A stretch of DNA of 64,000 bases from Cryobacterium sp. Y50 (GCF_002929805.1 NZ_PJJM01000084.1:1-64000), one strand, 5' to 3'. Positions 38,089-50,800 are shown, counted from the stretch's first letter. Notes: generated from the letters alone by a model not told the origin. Made by a program: numbers and translations.

Positions 38089-38113
38089 CCCGCAGAGGAA
38101 CCCCCTACGGGAC
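38089..38113 (+). repeat. Dispersed palindrome, copy B
   Basis: CCCGCAGAGGAACCCCCTAC plus GGGAC; CCCG/CGGG arms around the shared GAACCCCCTA. Intergenic, same orientation as copy A. Confidence 0.7.
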
Positions 38114-38289
38114 GCTCGCGACCGCAGGCACCGCTCGGTACGACCGACGTTATGCACTGCGCCCAGTTGATTGGGACGCATTAACTCGGTGGAGGTTGTC
38201 ACCCGCACAGAGCCCCAAGGTGACTACTCTGGAGCGGTAGCACGTCGGTATTGAGGATTCCACGGCCCCACTTCGAATGGGAGTTTCCT

Positions 38290-38508
38290 ATGGAAAATGT
38301 GTCTGGTAGAGACGCTGAGACACCGGACATGCGGCGCGCGAAGTTGAGCTTCCTTATCACGCTGGCCGTGTTGGGACTTGCTGCCGTCCTTGTGGGACTG
38401 GTCGTCGGCTTGAACGAAGCCCCTTGGGGATTTGTGATTGCTGGCGTGGGGTTGGTCCTCGGAATAGCAAGCACAATCGCTCTGGTGATGTTTCATCATG
38501 CTCACTAG
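38290..38508 (+). CDS. Small two-helix membrane protein
   Basis: 72 aa from ATG 38290 (MENVSGRDAE), where a GGGAG-type site precedes the start. A charged N-terminus is followed by two membrane helices (about 22-42 and 47-68), a short polar turn between them, and the tail FHHAH. The next gene encodes a protein of the same plan; they may be distant paralogues. Function unknown. Confidence 0.6.
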   Translation: MENVSGRDAETPDMRRAKLSFLITLAVLGLAAVLVGLVVGLNEAPWGFVIAGVGLVLGIASTIALVMFHHAH

Positions 38509-38601
38509 CAGGCTCTTTATTCGGGCGAATATTGCGGCGGAGAGCGGCAGCGGTGCCGGCCAAGCCATTGGCACCGCCGTGGAATCGGGAGGGCCAGTCA
38601 C

Positions 38602-38850
<249 letters not shown>

Positions 38851-38910
38851 CCTATCCGGCGAGGTGCCGCCACATCGCCTTGCATCACAGATTGATCGCT
38901 CGTGCCCCGT

Positions 38911-38936
38911 TCCGTATGCCGAACCCTCTGCGGGAC
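38911..38936 (+). repeat. Dispersed palindrome, copy E
   Basis: TCCGTATGCCGAACCCTCTG plus CGGGAC. It shares TCCGTATGC with copy C at 40756 in addition to the AACCCTCT core; same orientation. Confidence 0.7.
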
Positions 38937-39072
38937 GGGTCGCGGAAAACCCGTGCCATGGTGCGGTTCTGAAGGTCTGTACCTAAATCGTTCGGTCTGG
39001 GTGCTTCGCGAGGACGTTCCAGCCGGAGAATGCTGACCGGCAGGCGTTCTGCGGGAGCGATATCGTGGAGCA

Positions 39073-39528
39073 ATGCTCGATCTGACACTAACGACGCCCC
39101 AGGATCTCGACGAAGTGACCGCGTTCCTCCGCGTCGCTGACTTGACGCTAAGCGGACTCGATTCCCCAACGGTGCGCCTGTGGAAGGCACGCGACGCCGA
39201 AACCGGACGCATCGTCGCCAGCACGGGCTACGAGCGCAGCGACGACAACGAACACGTTCTTATTCGCAGCGTTGCCGTCGATCCGGCACTCCGAGGCCTC
39301 GGTATGGGCCTCCGATTGGCGCGCTTCGCGCTTGACCGAGCCGCCGAATCCGGAGCAACTCGAGCCTGGCTCTTCAGCCGACGTTCCGGCCCGTTCTGGC
39401 AAAAGGTCGGATTCAACTCGGCAGACAGGAATGAACTCGCGATCGCACTCAAGTCCACGCACCAGGTGCGGCTCTTCACTGAAACAGGACAGCTCCAACG
39501 CGAAGTGGCGTGGAGCCGACTGCTCTAA
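39073..39528 (+). CDS. GNAT acetyltransferase (ArsN2/PA4866-like size class)
   Basis: 151 aa. The acetyl-CoA motif is VDPALRGLGMGLRLARFALD (about residues 76-95); later LFSRRSGPFWQKVGFNSADR is the C-terminal GNAT signature. The domain resembles the ArsN2 arsenic-resistance acetyltransferases, but no ars gene is nearby, so the substrate is open. Single gene between copies E and C of the dispersed palindrome. Confidence 0.8.
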   Translation: MLDLTLTTPQDLDEVTAFLRVADLTLSGLDSPTVRLWKARDAETGRIVASTGYERSDDNEHVLIRSVAVDPALRGLGMGLRLARFALDRAAESGATRAWLFSRRSGPFWQKVGFNSADRNELAIALKSTHQVRLFTETGQLQREVAWSRLL

Positions 39529-39769
39529 AGAAATTCCGGCGCACACCACCCCGGGCTCGACCGCGCGGGGAACCTGCTATGGGCGCCAGATGAATGAGCG
39601 ATGCATCTAGCTCATTCGGCCAATGATGCCGACGCCGGTGCCCAAGACAGTCGTCAAAAGTTTTCCACGGCGCTAGCCTAGGGCCGCGCGTGGACCTAGT
39701 CTTTTCCGTTTCCAACTATCGGGCGACTCGCGAGGTCTAGTCTCTTCTGTATCTATGAGAGGAACAAAA

Positions 39770-40003
39770 ATGGCTGACTATCACGTGCAATACGACAAGG
39801 ACAAGGGCGACTGGGAGACCAAAAAAGCTGGGGCTACGCGCGCATCGACCCGCACCGAAACGCAAAGCAGCGCGATCGCAGATGCCAACCGTCTAGCCGA
39901 CAGTAGTGGCGGTGGCGAAGTAAATATTCACCGAAAAGACAACAATCAGATTCGGGACAAGAACACCATCGGTAAAAAAGACCCCAATCCGCCGAAAGGC
40001 TAG
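39770..40003 (+). CDS. DUF2188 family protein
   Basis: 77 aa from ATG 39770 after AGAGGAAC. The pattern VQYDKDKGDWETKKAGATRA, followed by Ala-rich helix residues and NIHRKDNNQIRDKNTIG, matches DUF2188, a small soluble domain common in bacteria and phages and of unknown function. Codon use is less GC-rich than in the neighbours. Confidence 0.75.
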   Translation: MADYHVQYDKDKGDWETKKAGATRASTRTETQSSAIADANRLADSSGGGEVNIHRKDNNQIRDKNTIGKKDPNPPKG

Positions 40004-40040
40004 AAAGCGCTCCTACGCGCAGCGAACGATCTTATCGCCT

Positions 40041-40093
40041 GAGTCCGCCGTGGTCTCGCTGCTGCACTGAAGCGGCACCCGCGCGGCGGACTC
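40041..40093. repeat. 53-nt inverted repeat after the DUF2188 gene
   Basis: GAGTCCGCCG (40041-40050) pairs perfectly with CGGCGGACTC (40084-40093) around a 33-nt loop. Another stem follows (TTGCCCG at 40101-40107 with CGGGCAA at 40122-40128). Either could act as a terminator; together they resemble a compound structured site. Confidence 0.55.
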
Positions 40094-40160
40094 TCGTTGC
40101 TTGCCCGTTGGGAACCTTGACCGGGCAACAGGTGGGATCGGCTGCGAGTACTGTTAGCTG

Positions 40161-40703
40161 GTGTTTGAACCTCGTCACCTTAGTAACAATGTCAGCATGC
40201 GCATACTTCGCTCGAGTGATGCGCCAGCACTTGCCGCTGCGTATGTGCGCAATCGTGAGTACCTTTCTCCGTGGGAACCGGTGCGTCCTGAGGAGTATTA
40301 CACCGAGGCGTGGCAAGCCTCGGACATTGCCAGCCGCCTTGTTGCGGAGAAAGCCGGCGAGGGGTATCCCTTGGGTTTGTTTGCCGACGATATCCTCGTG
40401 GGCCGGTTTAACATGGCAGGGATCGTGCGCGGCCCCTTCCAGAGCGCCGGGCTAGGTTACTGGGTCGATAACACCTACGCGGGCCGCGGACTAGCGTCTG
40501 CGGCCGTTCAGGTGATCGTCGGAACGGCGCGTGACGTGCTTGGACTGCACCGCATAGAGGCGAGCACTCTCCTGCACAATGCTGGCTCGCAACGGGTGCT
40601 GCTGAAGGCGGGCTTCCGGCAGATTGGTATGGCTCCACGGTACTTGCAGATTGCCGGGGAATGGCAAGACCACAACCTTTACCAAGTTGTCCTCCACGAC
40701 TAA
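40161..40703 (+). CDS. RimJ/RimL-type GNAT acetyltransferase
   Basis: 180 aa from GTG 40161 (or ATG 40197). Family markers are YLSPWEPVRPEEYYT near residue 34, LGYWVDNTYAGRGLASAAVQ for acetyl-CoA binding, and LHRIEASTLLHNAGSQRVLL with KAGFRQIGMAPRYLQI. These enzymes acetylate N-termini of ribosomal proteins or small molecules. No neighbour points to a substrate. Confidence 0.85.
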   Translation: MFEPRHLSNNVSMRILRSSDAPALAAAYVRNREYLSPWEPVRPEEYYTEAWQASDIASRLVAEKAGEGYPLGLFADDILVGRFNMAGIVRGPFQSAGLGYWVDNTYAGRGLASAAVQVIVGTARDVLGLHRIEASTLLHNAGSQRVLLKAGFRQIGMAPRYLQIAGEWQDHNLYQVVLHD

Positions 40704-40755
40704 GCCCCTGACCTTCACGTCAACGAACGTCCGGAGCTAGACGCGTAGCTGACTG

Positions 40756-40782
40756 TCCGTATGCGCCAACCCTCTACGGGAC
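40756..40782 (+). repeat. Dispersed palindrome, copy C
   Basis: TCCGTATGCGCCAACCCTCT plus ACGGGAC; CCGTA and TACGG arms pair around a 13-nt loop. Same orientation as the other copies. Confidence 0.75.
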
Positions 40783-40853
40783 CGTCCCCATCAACCGTGA
40801 ACGCGGTGTCCGGGCGCCCCTGAACGGGCGGCGAAGTCTGTGCCGTCGGACGG

Positions 40854-41504
40854 CTAGAGGACGCGAAGCGCGGAACGTTCATCTCGTTCTCGGCGGCTGA
40901 GTGCGTGGAGAACAGCCCTGTCGCCATGACGTTCACGCGCGGCCGCTACGAGCACGTCGACGGCGCGGGTAACCGCAGCCAGAGGTGCCTCCGCCGTCGA
41001 ACCTACGCTCAAACTGAGATCCTCGATGTGCACAGACAACTCGACCAGACGAGTCGCCAGATATTCATCCAGCAGCAGTTCCTCACCGGGGCGGTGCGCG
41101 ACAGCGACCCGCCGATTCTCGCCCTCGACTTCGAAGCGGTGACGAAGCAAAGCGAGCGCCTCCCGCGTCTCAGCCGACGTGAGGGAAGCGCCCTTGGCTG
41201 CAGTCTCAGCGCTTCGCGTCTGGACGCCCTGGTTCAGAGCGGACGATCGGCTGGTCGTGTCTGTCAACCGTGCGTAGTAAGTGGAGGCAGTTACGGGCGA
41301 CGATTTGCCCAGGACGTCTCCGTCGAGGAACCACCCAACTTGGAGGACGCTCCGAGCGAGGTGCGCAGCCAACACGCCAACACTCATCCCCTCAAGGACG
41401 GATGGACGATCCCACGCCTTCGCCGTCCGCTCTTCAGCGAGTAGTTCGACGGCAGCGCCAGCGGCCAACAGATACGACCGCCGAGTTTCATTCACACTCA
41501 TCAC
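40854..41504 (-). CDS. Maleylpyruvate isomerase N-terminal/DinB-like mycothiol-dependent protein
   Basis: 216 aa. The N-terminal four-helix DinB_2/MDMPI_N fold is visible in VGVLAAHLARSVLQVGWFL (metal-ligand His) and RLVELSVHIEDLSLSV, with the second conserved His. Members use mycothiol, the actinobacterial thiol, for isomerisation or detoxification. No aromatic-degradation genes are adjacent, so the precise reaction is unknown. Either of two adjacent ATGs may start it. Confidence 0.8.
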   Translation of the reverse strand: MMSVNETRRSYLLAAGAAVELLAEERTAKAWDRPSVLEGMSVGVLAAHLARSVLQVGWFLDGDVLGKSSPVTASTYYARLTDTTSRSSALNQGVQTRSAETAAKGASLTSAETREALALLRHRFEVEGENRRVAVAHRPGEELLLDEYLATRLVELSVHIEDLSLSVGSTAEAPLAAVTRAVDVLVAAARERHGDRAVLHALSRRERDERSALRVL

Positions 41505-41603
41505 TATGCCAGCAAGCGACGCGAAAGATTCCAGTAATCACTGGATAGATCGTCAGCTCATTCCGGGTGAAGGACGACCGGATTCTTCTCATAGCGGGAA
41601 CCG

Positions 41604-42221
41604 TCAGCCGGACGTCGGGTAAACGACGTCCGCCAGCGTTCGAGGAGCGAATTGATCCTCAAAGTCGCGCTCATTCGGCAGCCAGACGTCGTGCCAGAGG
41701 GCATCGTGGTTTCGGCCCATCCGTGCGTCCCGATTTATCCCTCGTTGAGCCGACGTCTCCAGGTCGACGTCACACCAGATCGCTAGATCAATTAAAGGAA
41801 ACGCGTCAGGGTGGAACAGACCAATCAGATCTACGACCAAGATTTCTGCGTAGGGAAGCCGTTCGGGCACACCAAGTTTTCTGCTGCTCCAGTCGTAGCG
41901 TCGGAACATGCTCGGCCGACCGTCTCGTACCGGTGTCAGAACTTCTGAGACGAGGCGTAGCCGCTCTACACCGTCCCAGTCAGCGGATCGTTTGTGAGAT
42001 CGTGCGGGGTCGAGAAAATCGTCTCCACGTATTCTCACCGCACCCGGGAGTTGAGCAACAAGCTGACGAGTGAGGGTGGATTTCCCGGAACCGCAGTATC
42101 CGGATACTCCAACTACAATCAGTCGCGCTGCTTCTTGACGTCGCGTCTCGATTCGCTGAATTAGTTTGGGCAGTTCCACAGCTCGATCGTACAAGGCCGT
42201 ATCGTACGGACGGACAAGCAC
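41604..42221 (-). CDS. Uridine-kinase-like P-loop kinase
   Basis: 205 aa from GTG 42221. The Walker A is GVSGYCGSGKSTLTRQL (about residues 33-49), followed by RGDDFLDPARSHKRSADWDG, similar to uridine kinase/phosphoribulokinase proteins (the DDF and DWD motifs). It ends in an Arg-rich lid and WLPNERDF. The upstream frame is open, but only the part after the GTG looks like the domain. Nucleoside or small-molecule phosphorylation is inferred. Confidence 0.78.
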   Translation of the reverse strand: MLVRPYDTALYDRAVELPKLIQRIETRRQEAARLIVVGVSGYCGSGKSTLTRQLVAQLPGAVRIRGDDFLDPARSHKRSADWDGVERLRLVSEVLTPVRDGRPSMFRRYDWSSRKLGVPERLPYAEILVVDLIGLFHPDAFPLIDLAIWCDVDLETSAQRGINRDARMGRNHDALWHDVWLPNERDFEDQFAPRTLADVVYPTSG

Positions 42222-42236
42222 GCGACTCGGTCGCTG

Positions 42237-42260
42237 CCCGTAAGGCGGACCTCCTACGGG
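42237..42260 (+). repeat. Dispersed palindrome, copy D1
   Basis: CCCGTAAGGCGGACCTCCTA plus CGGG; CCCGTA/TACGGG arms of 6 bp around a 12-nt loop. It lies just upstream of the minus-strand kinase start. Confidence 0.72.
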
Positions 42261-42321
42261 AATAGCCCCGCCAAGGCTGGGCGCAGCCGCCTGCCTGAGC
42301 AAGCCTGTCGCGTTTACCCTG

Positions 42322-42353
42322 CCCGTAAGGAAATCCCGCATGCGTCTTACGGG
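42322..42353 (+). repeat. Dispersed palindrome variant D2
   Basis: CCCGTAAG (42322-42329) pairs with CTTACGGG (42346-42353), 8 bp with a 16-nt loop. It shares the arms but not the AACCC core, and lies 60 bp after D1. Confidence 0.6.
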
Positions 42354-42570
42354 ACACGAATTCGAGTCTCTGAACGTCGTCCAGCCAGGGGTTACATGGC
42401 CCACCACAGTTCCGAGACACGTTACGGTGGTCGTGGATAGCGTCTGCGACTGGGAGCGGCACGTATCCGGTCCCAGAGTTGCAATTTGCTCGTATCTCTT
42501 GACCTCGTCATCCCCAGTCGCGGAGCGGTGGTCATGCATCAATGGACACCACGACAACCGGGGGAAATCA

Positions 42571-43185
42571 ATGAATAAGGCTTCTCTGCTCTGCGCTGGA
42601 CTAACCGTCGTCTTCTTCTTGACTGGCTGCTCTGGCCAGGGGAGCGGTGCGGCATCAACTTCGACCCCTTCGCCCACTAGTACCGGTCACCCTTCGGCCT
42701 CCCCGTCGGCTTCTCCTTCGCCAGAACCGCCTGGTTCGGCGGTGTCCGAGCCCGCCGGATTCGCTGAATGTGACGGGGACAACCTGAACATCTCGATCGC
42801 CGCACAGCCAATGGCCAGCGGAGCCGGTTCGTTCTACTCCGAGATCACGTTTACTAACACCAGCAGCGACACCTGTCTCGTCGAGGGACCGCCTTCCATC
42901 TTCAACCTCGCAGACAGCGCTACGGGGGCGGTCGTCGGCAAGCGCGCGGAAGACAGCGGGCTGCCAGAGGTGGTGCAACTTGCTCCTGGGGCGTCTGCCT
43001 ACAGCACCATCCACTTCACCAATGCTGGAGCCTACGACTGTGAAACCGCCGTCGCCGATGTGGCCTACGTGAGTCCTCCCAATTGGGATGCATCGCGGAC
43101 CATCGCGCTGGAAAGTCCCGTCACGGTCTGCAACACACCGGCTACCTACAACGTGTCGTGGATCAGCGCGAGCAGTCTCTTCTGA
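42571..43185 (+). CDS. DUF4232-type secreted lipoprotein
   Basis: 204 aa from ATG 42571 with an upstream GGGGGA ribosome site. The signal peptide ends in lipobox LTGC (C20), followed by a Ser/Thr/Pro-rich linker to about residue 62 and a DUF4232 domain (SEITFTNTSSDTCLVEGPPS; YSTIHFTNAGAYDCETAVAD) with paired cysteines. DUF4232 proteins are exported actinobacterial surface proteins of unknown role. Divergent from the kinase. Confidence 0.85.
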   Translation: MNKASLLCAGLTVVFFLTGCSGQGSGAASTSTPSPTSTGHPSASPSASPSPEPPGSAVSEPAGFAECDGDNLNISIAAQPMASGAGSFYSEITFTNTSSDTCLVEGPPSIFNLADSATGAVVGKRAEDSGLPEVVQLAPGASAYSTIHFTNAGAYDCETAVADVAYVSPPNWDASRTIALESPVTVCNTPATYNVSWISASSLF

Positions 43186-43208
43186 CATAGACGCATGGGC
43201 AGCGACGC

Positions 43209-43637
43209 TCAGCCGCCGATGCAATCGCCACTGCCGCTGTAGCAGGGTCGATAGTCCGGATTGACGGTCGCCACTGGACGATCAGGACGCCAATCGATCG
43301 CTGGAACGGACACCAACAACGACACACCCACGGTCAGGATCACAGCCACGCTCGAGATCAGCACAAGGCCGCCGCGGCGCCGCACGAGCGCCCGTACGAG
43401 CAGTCCGACTTGGATGGCGATCGTAATCCCAGCGGTCGCCCAGTAGGTCGCTACGGCCGAGGATGACGGCTGCGTGTCAACGCTCGCTGAAAACCACTGG
43501 CGGACGAGCTCGACGGTGAGCATGAAAGTAAGCAGCGCACACCCGAGGGTGAGCAGGTCGAAACGGCCAGCCTTCGCGGGCCAAGTGGTGCGGTCGCTTA
43601 CGGTCTCTACTTTGCCGCATCCCTGCCACTCGCTCAT
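43209..43637 (-). CDS. Hypothetical three-helix membrane protein
   Basis: 142 aa with three predicted helices (about 28-48, 62-84, 90-112) and a C-terminal external tail with two cysteines (YRPCYSGSGDCIGG) that could form a disulphide. Basic residues after helix 2 (RALVRRRGG) place that loop inside. No family recognised. It ends 24 bp from the convergent DUF4232 gene. Confidence 0.6.
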   Translation of the reverse strand: MSEWQGCGKVETVSDRTTWPAKAGRFDLLTLGCALLTFMLTVELVRQWFSASVDTQPSSSAVATYWATAGITIAIQVGLLVRALVRRRGGLVLISSVAVILTVGVSLLVSVPAIDWRPDRPVATVNPDYRPCYSGSGDCIGG

Positions 43638-43784
43638 CCCGCCAGCCTAAGTCACCATCATTCGCGAGGTGATCTCCGGCAGGCGAACCGAAGTCCGATT
43701 GTCTAGGACACCTTCTGATGTCCGAGTTTCACGGATACGAAAACGCACGGGCACTGCCGGCGCGGTATCCGGGCGTCGCTGCGT

Positions 43785-44369
43785 CTACTTTGCGTGGAGC
43801 TCCGAGATGCGCCGATACAAAGTGGCACGCGACATACTCAGATCCCGCGCAACCTGCGTGGCCGATTCTCCGGCGTTGATCGAGCGACGAGCGTTCAGGA
43901 TCTGGCTTTCGGTGAAACGCGGACGTCGTCCGCCAAGATCTTTCCCCGCCGCCCGACGCTTGCTGACGCTGTCCACGATGCGTTCACGTTTAATGGCGAG
44001 TTCCATCTCCGCCAGTGCCGCCATTACCGTGAACACCATGCCGCCCATCGGCGTGCTCGTATCCACGTCTCCCCCACCCAGATTCAACACACGAAGCGCC
44101 GCACCACGCGTACGCAGACTTCCTGCTAGATCGAGCATGTTCGATGTCGACCGGCCCAAGCGGTCAAGCGTCGTGACGACCAGAGTGTCCCCCGCTTCCA
44201 GAGCATCCCGCGCTGCATCGAATCCTGGCCGCTGTGCCCGCCCGCCACTGACACCGTGATCAACGTAGACGTCATCGCGGCGAACACCCGCAGCGAGCAA
44301 ATCGCTGAGTTGCCGATCCGTTGCCTGGCTCTTGGTGGAGACCCTCGCGTACCCAATTAGCTTTGCCAC
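43785..44369 (-). CDS. Serine recombinase (resolvase/DNA invertase)
   Basis: 194 aa. The catalytic Ser11 is in LIGYARVSTKSQ, with further active-site residues in TLDRLGRST and MAALAEMELAIKRERI. A C-terminal helix-turn-helix at about residues 150-190 carries ESATQVARDLSMSRATLYRR. The size fits the Tn3-resolvase/Hin-Gin invertase class. Three TGTCTCGC boxes and one inverted copy lie directly upstream (44383-44566), as a res site would. No transposase is adjacent. Confidence 0.92.
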   Translation of the reverse strand: MAKLIGYARVSTKSQATDRQLSDLLAAGVRRDDVYVDHGVSGGRAQRPGFDAARDALEAGDTLVVTTLDRLGRSTSNMLDLAGSLRTRGAALRVLNLGGGDVDTSTPMGGMVFTVMAALAEMELAIKRERIVDSVSKRRAAGKDLGGRRPRFTESQILNARRSINAGESATQVARDLSMSRATLYRRISELHAK

Positions 44370-44382
44370 TTACGCCTCCCGA

Positions 44383-44566
44383 TGTCTCGCAACCGTCCCT
44401 ACCTACGTGAATCCTATCCACGAGTAAAAACACACGTTGCGAGACACGCTGCCTCGTCTGCTGCCTTCAGGTACCTGTGACCTCATCCCAGTCCACGTAA
44501 GGGATGCGGCTCATGTCGCGCTGCACAATCTCGCATCATCGATCTGTCTCGCCGCGATGTCTCGCA
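44383..44566. repeat. Putative recombinase binding site (TGTCTCGC boxes)
   Basis: TGTCTCGCAAC at 44383-44393 and its exact inverse GTTGCGAGACA at 44436-44446 are separated by 42 nt. Two more direct copies of TGTCTCGC follow at 44545-44552 and 44558-44566 (the latter TGTCTCGCA). They lie between the divergent recombinase and hsdM, so they could be a res/inversion site or operators. Confidence 0.6.
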
Positions 44567-44672
44567 GCCCACGGGTTACAAGAGCGCGCCGCGATGCTCA
44601 CCCGGCGAATATGGCAATGTCGCCCGACGCTAATAAGCTCACCCGTATACGTCAACGAGGGGTCATCACGTT

Positions 44673-46615
<1,943 letters not shown>

Positions 46616-46619
<4 letters not shown>

Positions 46620-47833
46620 ACGATATCGCACTGCACGACACTCAACTCCGCCATCTGAGTACGATTCCAATCGCGAATGGGCTAGGCGAAGCGGCTTCAG
46701 CCGGGTCGCCTGAGTGGCCGAGATACATCCGGATCACGGATTTCTCCACGCTATTCAGCCTCGATCCCACGAAGCGGGAGACGCTACCGCCAGAGGTATC
46801 TTCGAAGGCAGCCGTGATGAAAAACGATCTACTTCTCGCGGCCGTCGGAGCGACGGTCGGGACAGCGTATCTTCACGAGTCGGAGGAGCCATCCTGCTTC
46901 GCGGGTTACCTGGTTAGGGTCCGACCGGACATCTCAAAGGTTCTACCCCGCTTTTTGGGCTACTGGACCCAGTCCGCTGAGTATTGGGCACAGATTCGAG
47001 CGGGGGCGATCGGGTCGACGATTGAGAACTTCAGCGCCAGCCGCTATAAAGCGATGATCGTTCGCCTGCCACCACCCGAAGATCAGGTTCGGATCGCCAC
47101 TTTCCTGGACCGGGAGACAGCGCAGATCGACGCGTTCATCGCGGATCAGGTGGAGCTCATCGGGTTGCTCGCCGAGCGGCGTGCCGGGACGATCGAGAGC
47201 GTGTTTGATCGAGCTGTCGATCGTAAGCCGTTGCGAAACACAATCGCAATTGCGCAGACAGGGCCATTTGGTACGCAGCTTTCGGCAACCGAGTATGTGT
47301 CGGGAGGGACACCGGTGTTGAATCCTACACACATCCAGCAGGGTCGAATCGAAGTCGACAATGACGTCAGCGTGACGCCTGAAACCGCGGCCGTGCTGTC
47401 GCGATTCGCGTTCGTGGTTGGTGACATCGTCCTTGGACGCAAGGGCGAAGTGGACAAGTCGGCACTGATCGATGAAACGCACGCCGGCGCAATTTGCGGT
47501 TCAGACTCGATGCTTATTCGCCCTGACAGGTGGACGAATCCACGCTACCTGTGGTGGTTCTTTCAGTCCGTGGGCGCGCACGGTCAGCTCGAGCGCTGGT
47601 CCGTTGGATCGACGGTGAGTGGACTAAACCAAAACACCATCTCCCAAATCCGAGTCCCCTATGGGGATGAGAATTTTCAGGCGCTTTGCGTGCACGATCT
47701 CGATGCCGAGATAGGTGAGCTCGACGCGGCTATCGTCGATGCGCGTCAGGCCATGATGCTTTCCCGTGAACGGCGAGCTGCGCTGATTTCGGCGGCAGTG
47801 ACAGGCAAGATCGACGTTCCCAGCGCGGCGTGA
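46616..47833 (+). CDS. hsdS: Type I restriction-modification specificity subunit
   Basis: 405 aa from GTG 46616, overlapping hsdM by 4 nt. Two target-recognition domains (about 1-165 and 205-355) alternate with helical conserved regions: LPPPEDQVRIATFLDRETAQ near 163-182, and the C-terminal helix with RRAALISAAVTGKIDV. It sets which bipartite sequence the complex modifies and cuts; the sequence itself cannot be predicted here. Confidence 0.94.
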
Positions 47834-47870
47834 TGGTTTCTCGCGGCTTCATGACCGAAGGATAGACACT

Positions 47871-50800
47871 GTGGAAATTCAGCATGAGGATACGTTCGAG
47901 ATCGAGCTGTGTGAGTACCTCGCGGCGCATGGGTGGGAGTTTTCACCAAATGCGAACGGGTACGACCGGCAGCGGGCGTTGTTCCCGGCCGATGTGTTCG
48001 AGTGGTTAGAGGCGACGCAGCCTGAGCAGCTCGAGAAGCTGGTGAAGCCGGGCGCGAGTGAGGGATCCCGTGAGCTGGGGCGCAAGCAGATCCTCGACCA
48101 GATCGTAGCGGTACAGACTATCGACACGATGAATGCCGGCGGCACCCTCAATGTGCTCAAGACCTCGATTGGGGTGTTGAACGCGAAGTTCTCTATGTCC
48201 CAGACGCGACCGGCAACCTCACTGAATGCGAAGACGGTCAAAAAGTTTGCGGCGCACCGGCTGCGGGTCATGCGACAGGTCGTGTATTCGACGAAGAACG
48301 CGAACCGGATCGATCTGGTGCTGTTCGTCAACGGCATCCCCGTCTCCACGATCGAGCTGAAGACCGACCTCACCCAGAACCTGGCTACGGGGCTCAAGCA
48401 GTACGCGCAGGATCGCAAACCAACAGGCGAGCCGCTGCTGACCTTCGGCCGTGGCGCGCTGGTGCATTTCGTTGTAACCAACGAAGAAGTGCACATGACC
48501 ACCAAACTCGAAGGCCCAAACACGAGGTTTCTGCCGTTCAACCGAGGCAAGAACAACGGTGGCGGCAACTCTGCCATCCCGGGCACCAGCCCCACCGCGT
48601 ACTTCTGGGAGGAGATCCTGGAGCGCGGCACCTGGCTGGATCTGATTGGACGGTTCCTGCACTACCGGTTTGAGGAGAAGACCGACCCGATAGATGGGAA
48701 GAAGACGTACGCCAAAGACCTGCGCTTCCCGCGCTACCACCAGTGGCGGGCCGTATCGAAGCTCGAGGAGAAGGTGCTGGAGGAAGGCCCCGGCAAGAAT
48801 TACCTGATCCAGCATTCAGCCGGGTCCGGCAAGACGGACTCCATTGCATGGACGGCGCACCGGATGGCTCAGCTTCACAATCCCGACGGCACAAAGGTGT
48901 TCGACGGGGTCATTGTAATCTCGGACCGCCAGGTCCTCGACGGACAACTGCAACGGGCAGTCGAGCAGCTCGAAACCACTCCGGGGGTGTTCCAACCCAT
49001 CACCCGCGGCGGTGATGCATCGAAGTCTGCGCAGCTCGCTGAGGCACTGCTCGCTGGTAAACAGATCATCGGTGTGACCCTGCAGACCTTCCCACACGCG
49101 CTGGAGACCATCGAGAAGAACACGGGCCTCGCCGGACGCCGGTACGCCGTCATCGCCGACGAGGCCCATTCCTCCCAGAGCGGGGAGGCGGCAGCATCCC
49201 TCAAGCAGGTACTTACCGCTGGCGTTAAGGACACCAGCGACGGGGAGACGACCATCGACGCGGAGGATGTGCTTGCCGATGTGATGGCCCGAAAGGTCGG
49301 GGTTGGCACGATCTCGTTCTTCGCTTTCACCGCCACCCCGAAGGGCAAAACGGTCGAGCTGTTCGGCCGCAAAGATGGCGCCGGCGTGAAGCAGGCGTTC
49401 GACCTGTATTCGATGAAGCAGGCCATCGAGGAAGGCTTCATCCTCGACGTACTGAAGAACTACCTGCCCTACGACCTCGCCTTCAACCTCGCCCACACCG
49501 ACAAGGCCACCGGGCTGGATGTCGAGATCGATACGGCCAAGGCAGGTAGCGAGGTTATGCGATGGGTGCGACTACACCCCACGAACATTGCCCAGAAGGT
49601 CGCGATCATCGTCGAGCACTTCCGCGCGAATGTGCGCAGCGAGCTCGGCGGCCGGGCCAAAGCCATGGTCGTCACCGGGTCCCGAAAGGAAGCGGTGCGG
49701 TACAAGGTTGCTATCGATTTGTACTTGAAAGAGAACAAACTCGACGGCCAGCTCGGCACTCTTGTCGCCTTCTCCGGCTCCGTACTTGATCCGGAATCCG
49801 GGCCGGACGAGTTCACCGAAACCTCGATGAACCCCGCACTCAAGGGTCGTTCCCTGGATGCAGCGTTCAAGGGTGACGAGTTCCAGGTAATGATCGTCGC
49901 CAACAAGTTCCAGACAGGGTTCGACCAACCGCTCCTGGCGGGAATGTACGTCGACAAGAAACTGTCCGGCATCACCGCAGTGCAGACTCTTTCACGTCTG
50001 AACCGGGTGATCCCTGGCAAGGAAAATACCTATGTCATCGACTTCGTCAACGACCCGAACGAGATCCTCGCCGCGTTCCAGACCTACTACGAAGACGCCG
50101 AGCTGACGCAGCCGTCGAATCCGAACATCATCCATTCCATGCTCAGCAAGCTCCGCGGCATGAAGATCATCGACCCGCAGGATGTGGAGTCGGTCGTGGA
50201 TGCGTGGCTCACCAAGTCCAGCCACAACAGCCTGTATTCGCACATCAAGACATCCCGCGACGTGTTCTGGACCCGCTGGAACGACGCCATCGACACCTCC
50301 GATGACCTGGATAAGGGCCGGCTCGAAGAGTTCCGCGGCACCGTGTTCGCATTCGTTCGCGCGTACGACTTCCTGTCGCAGATCATGGACTACGGAGACA
50401 CCGACATCGAGAGGTGGGCAATCTTCCTCCGCGTCTACCGTCGGGTCATCGAACGCCAGGACACCGACCCCGCCGCGATTAACACCGATGACATCGTGCT
50501 CACCCACTACCGGATGCGCAAGCTCGACGCCCAGAATTTGGGGCTCACCTCCGGCGGTACCGGGGAGCTTGCGGGCATCACGGATGCCGGTTCCGCGCAG
50601 CCGCGCGAGGCGAAGTACGGGTTGCTGCAGGACGTTATCAACAAGATCAACAGTCTGTTCGCCGGCACCGATGTCGACGAAATCAACGGCGTCAGCGCGG
50701 CCGAGACAATCCTTCGCCATGTCGTGGATAACCCGAAGATCCAAGCCGAAGCAATGGCGAACACCCCAATCGACTTCGAGACCTCCCCCACGATTGTTGC

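Noticed and set aside
41604..42677. Longer start for the P-loop kinase (357 aa)
   Set aside because: The extra N-terminus covers intergenic palindromes and overlaps the divergent lipoprotein gene; nothing before the GTG at 42221 resembles the family.
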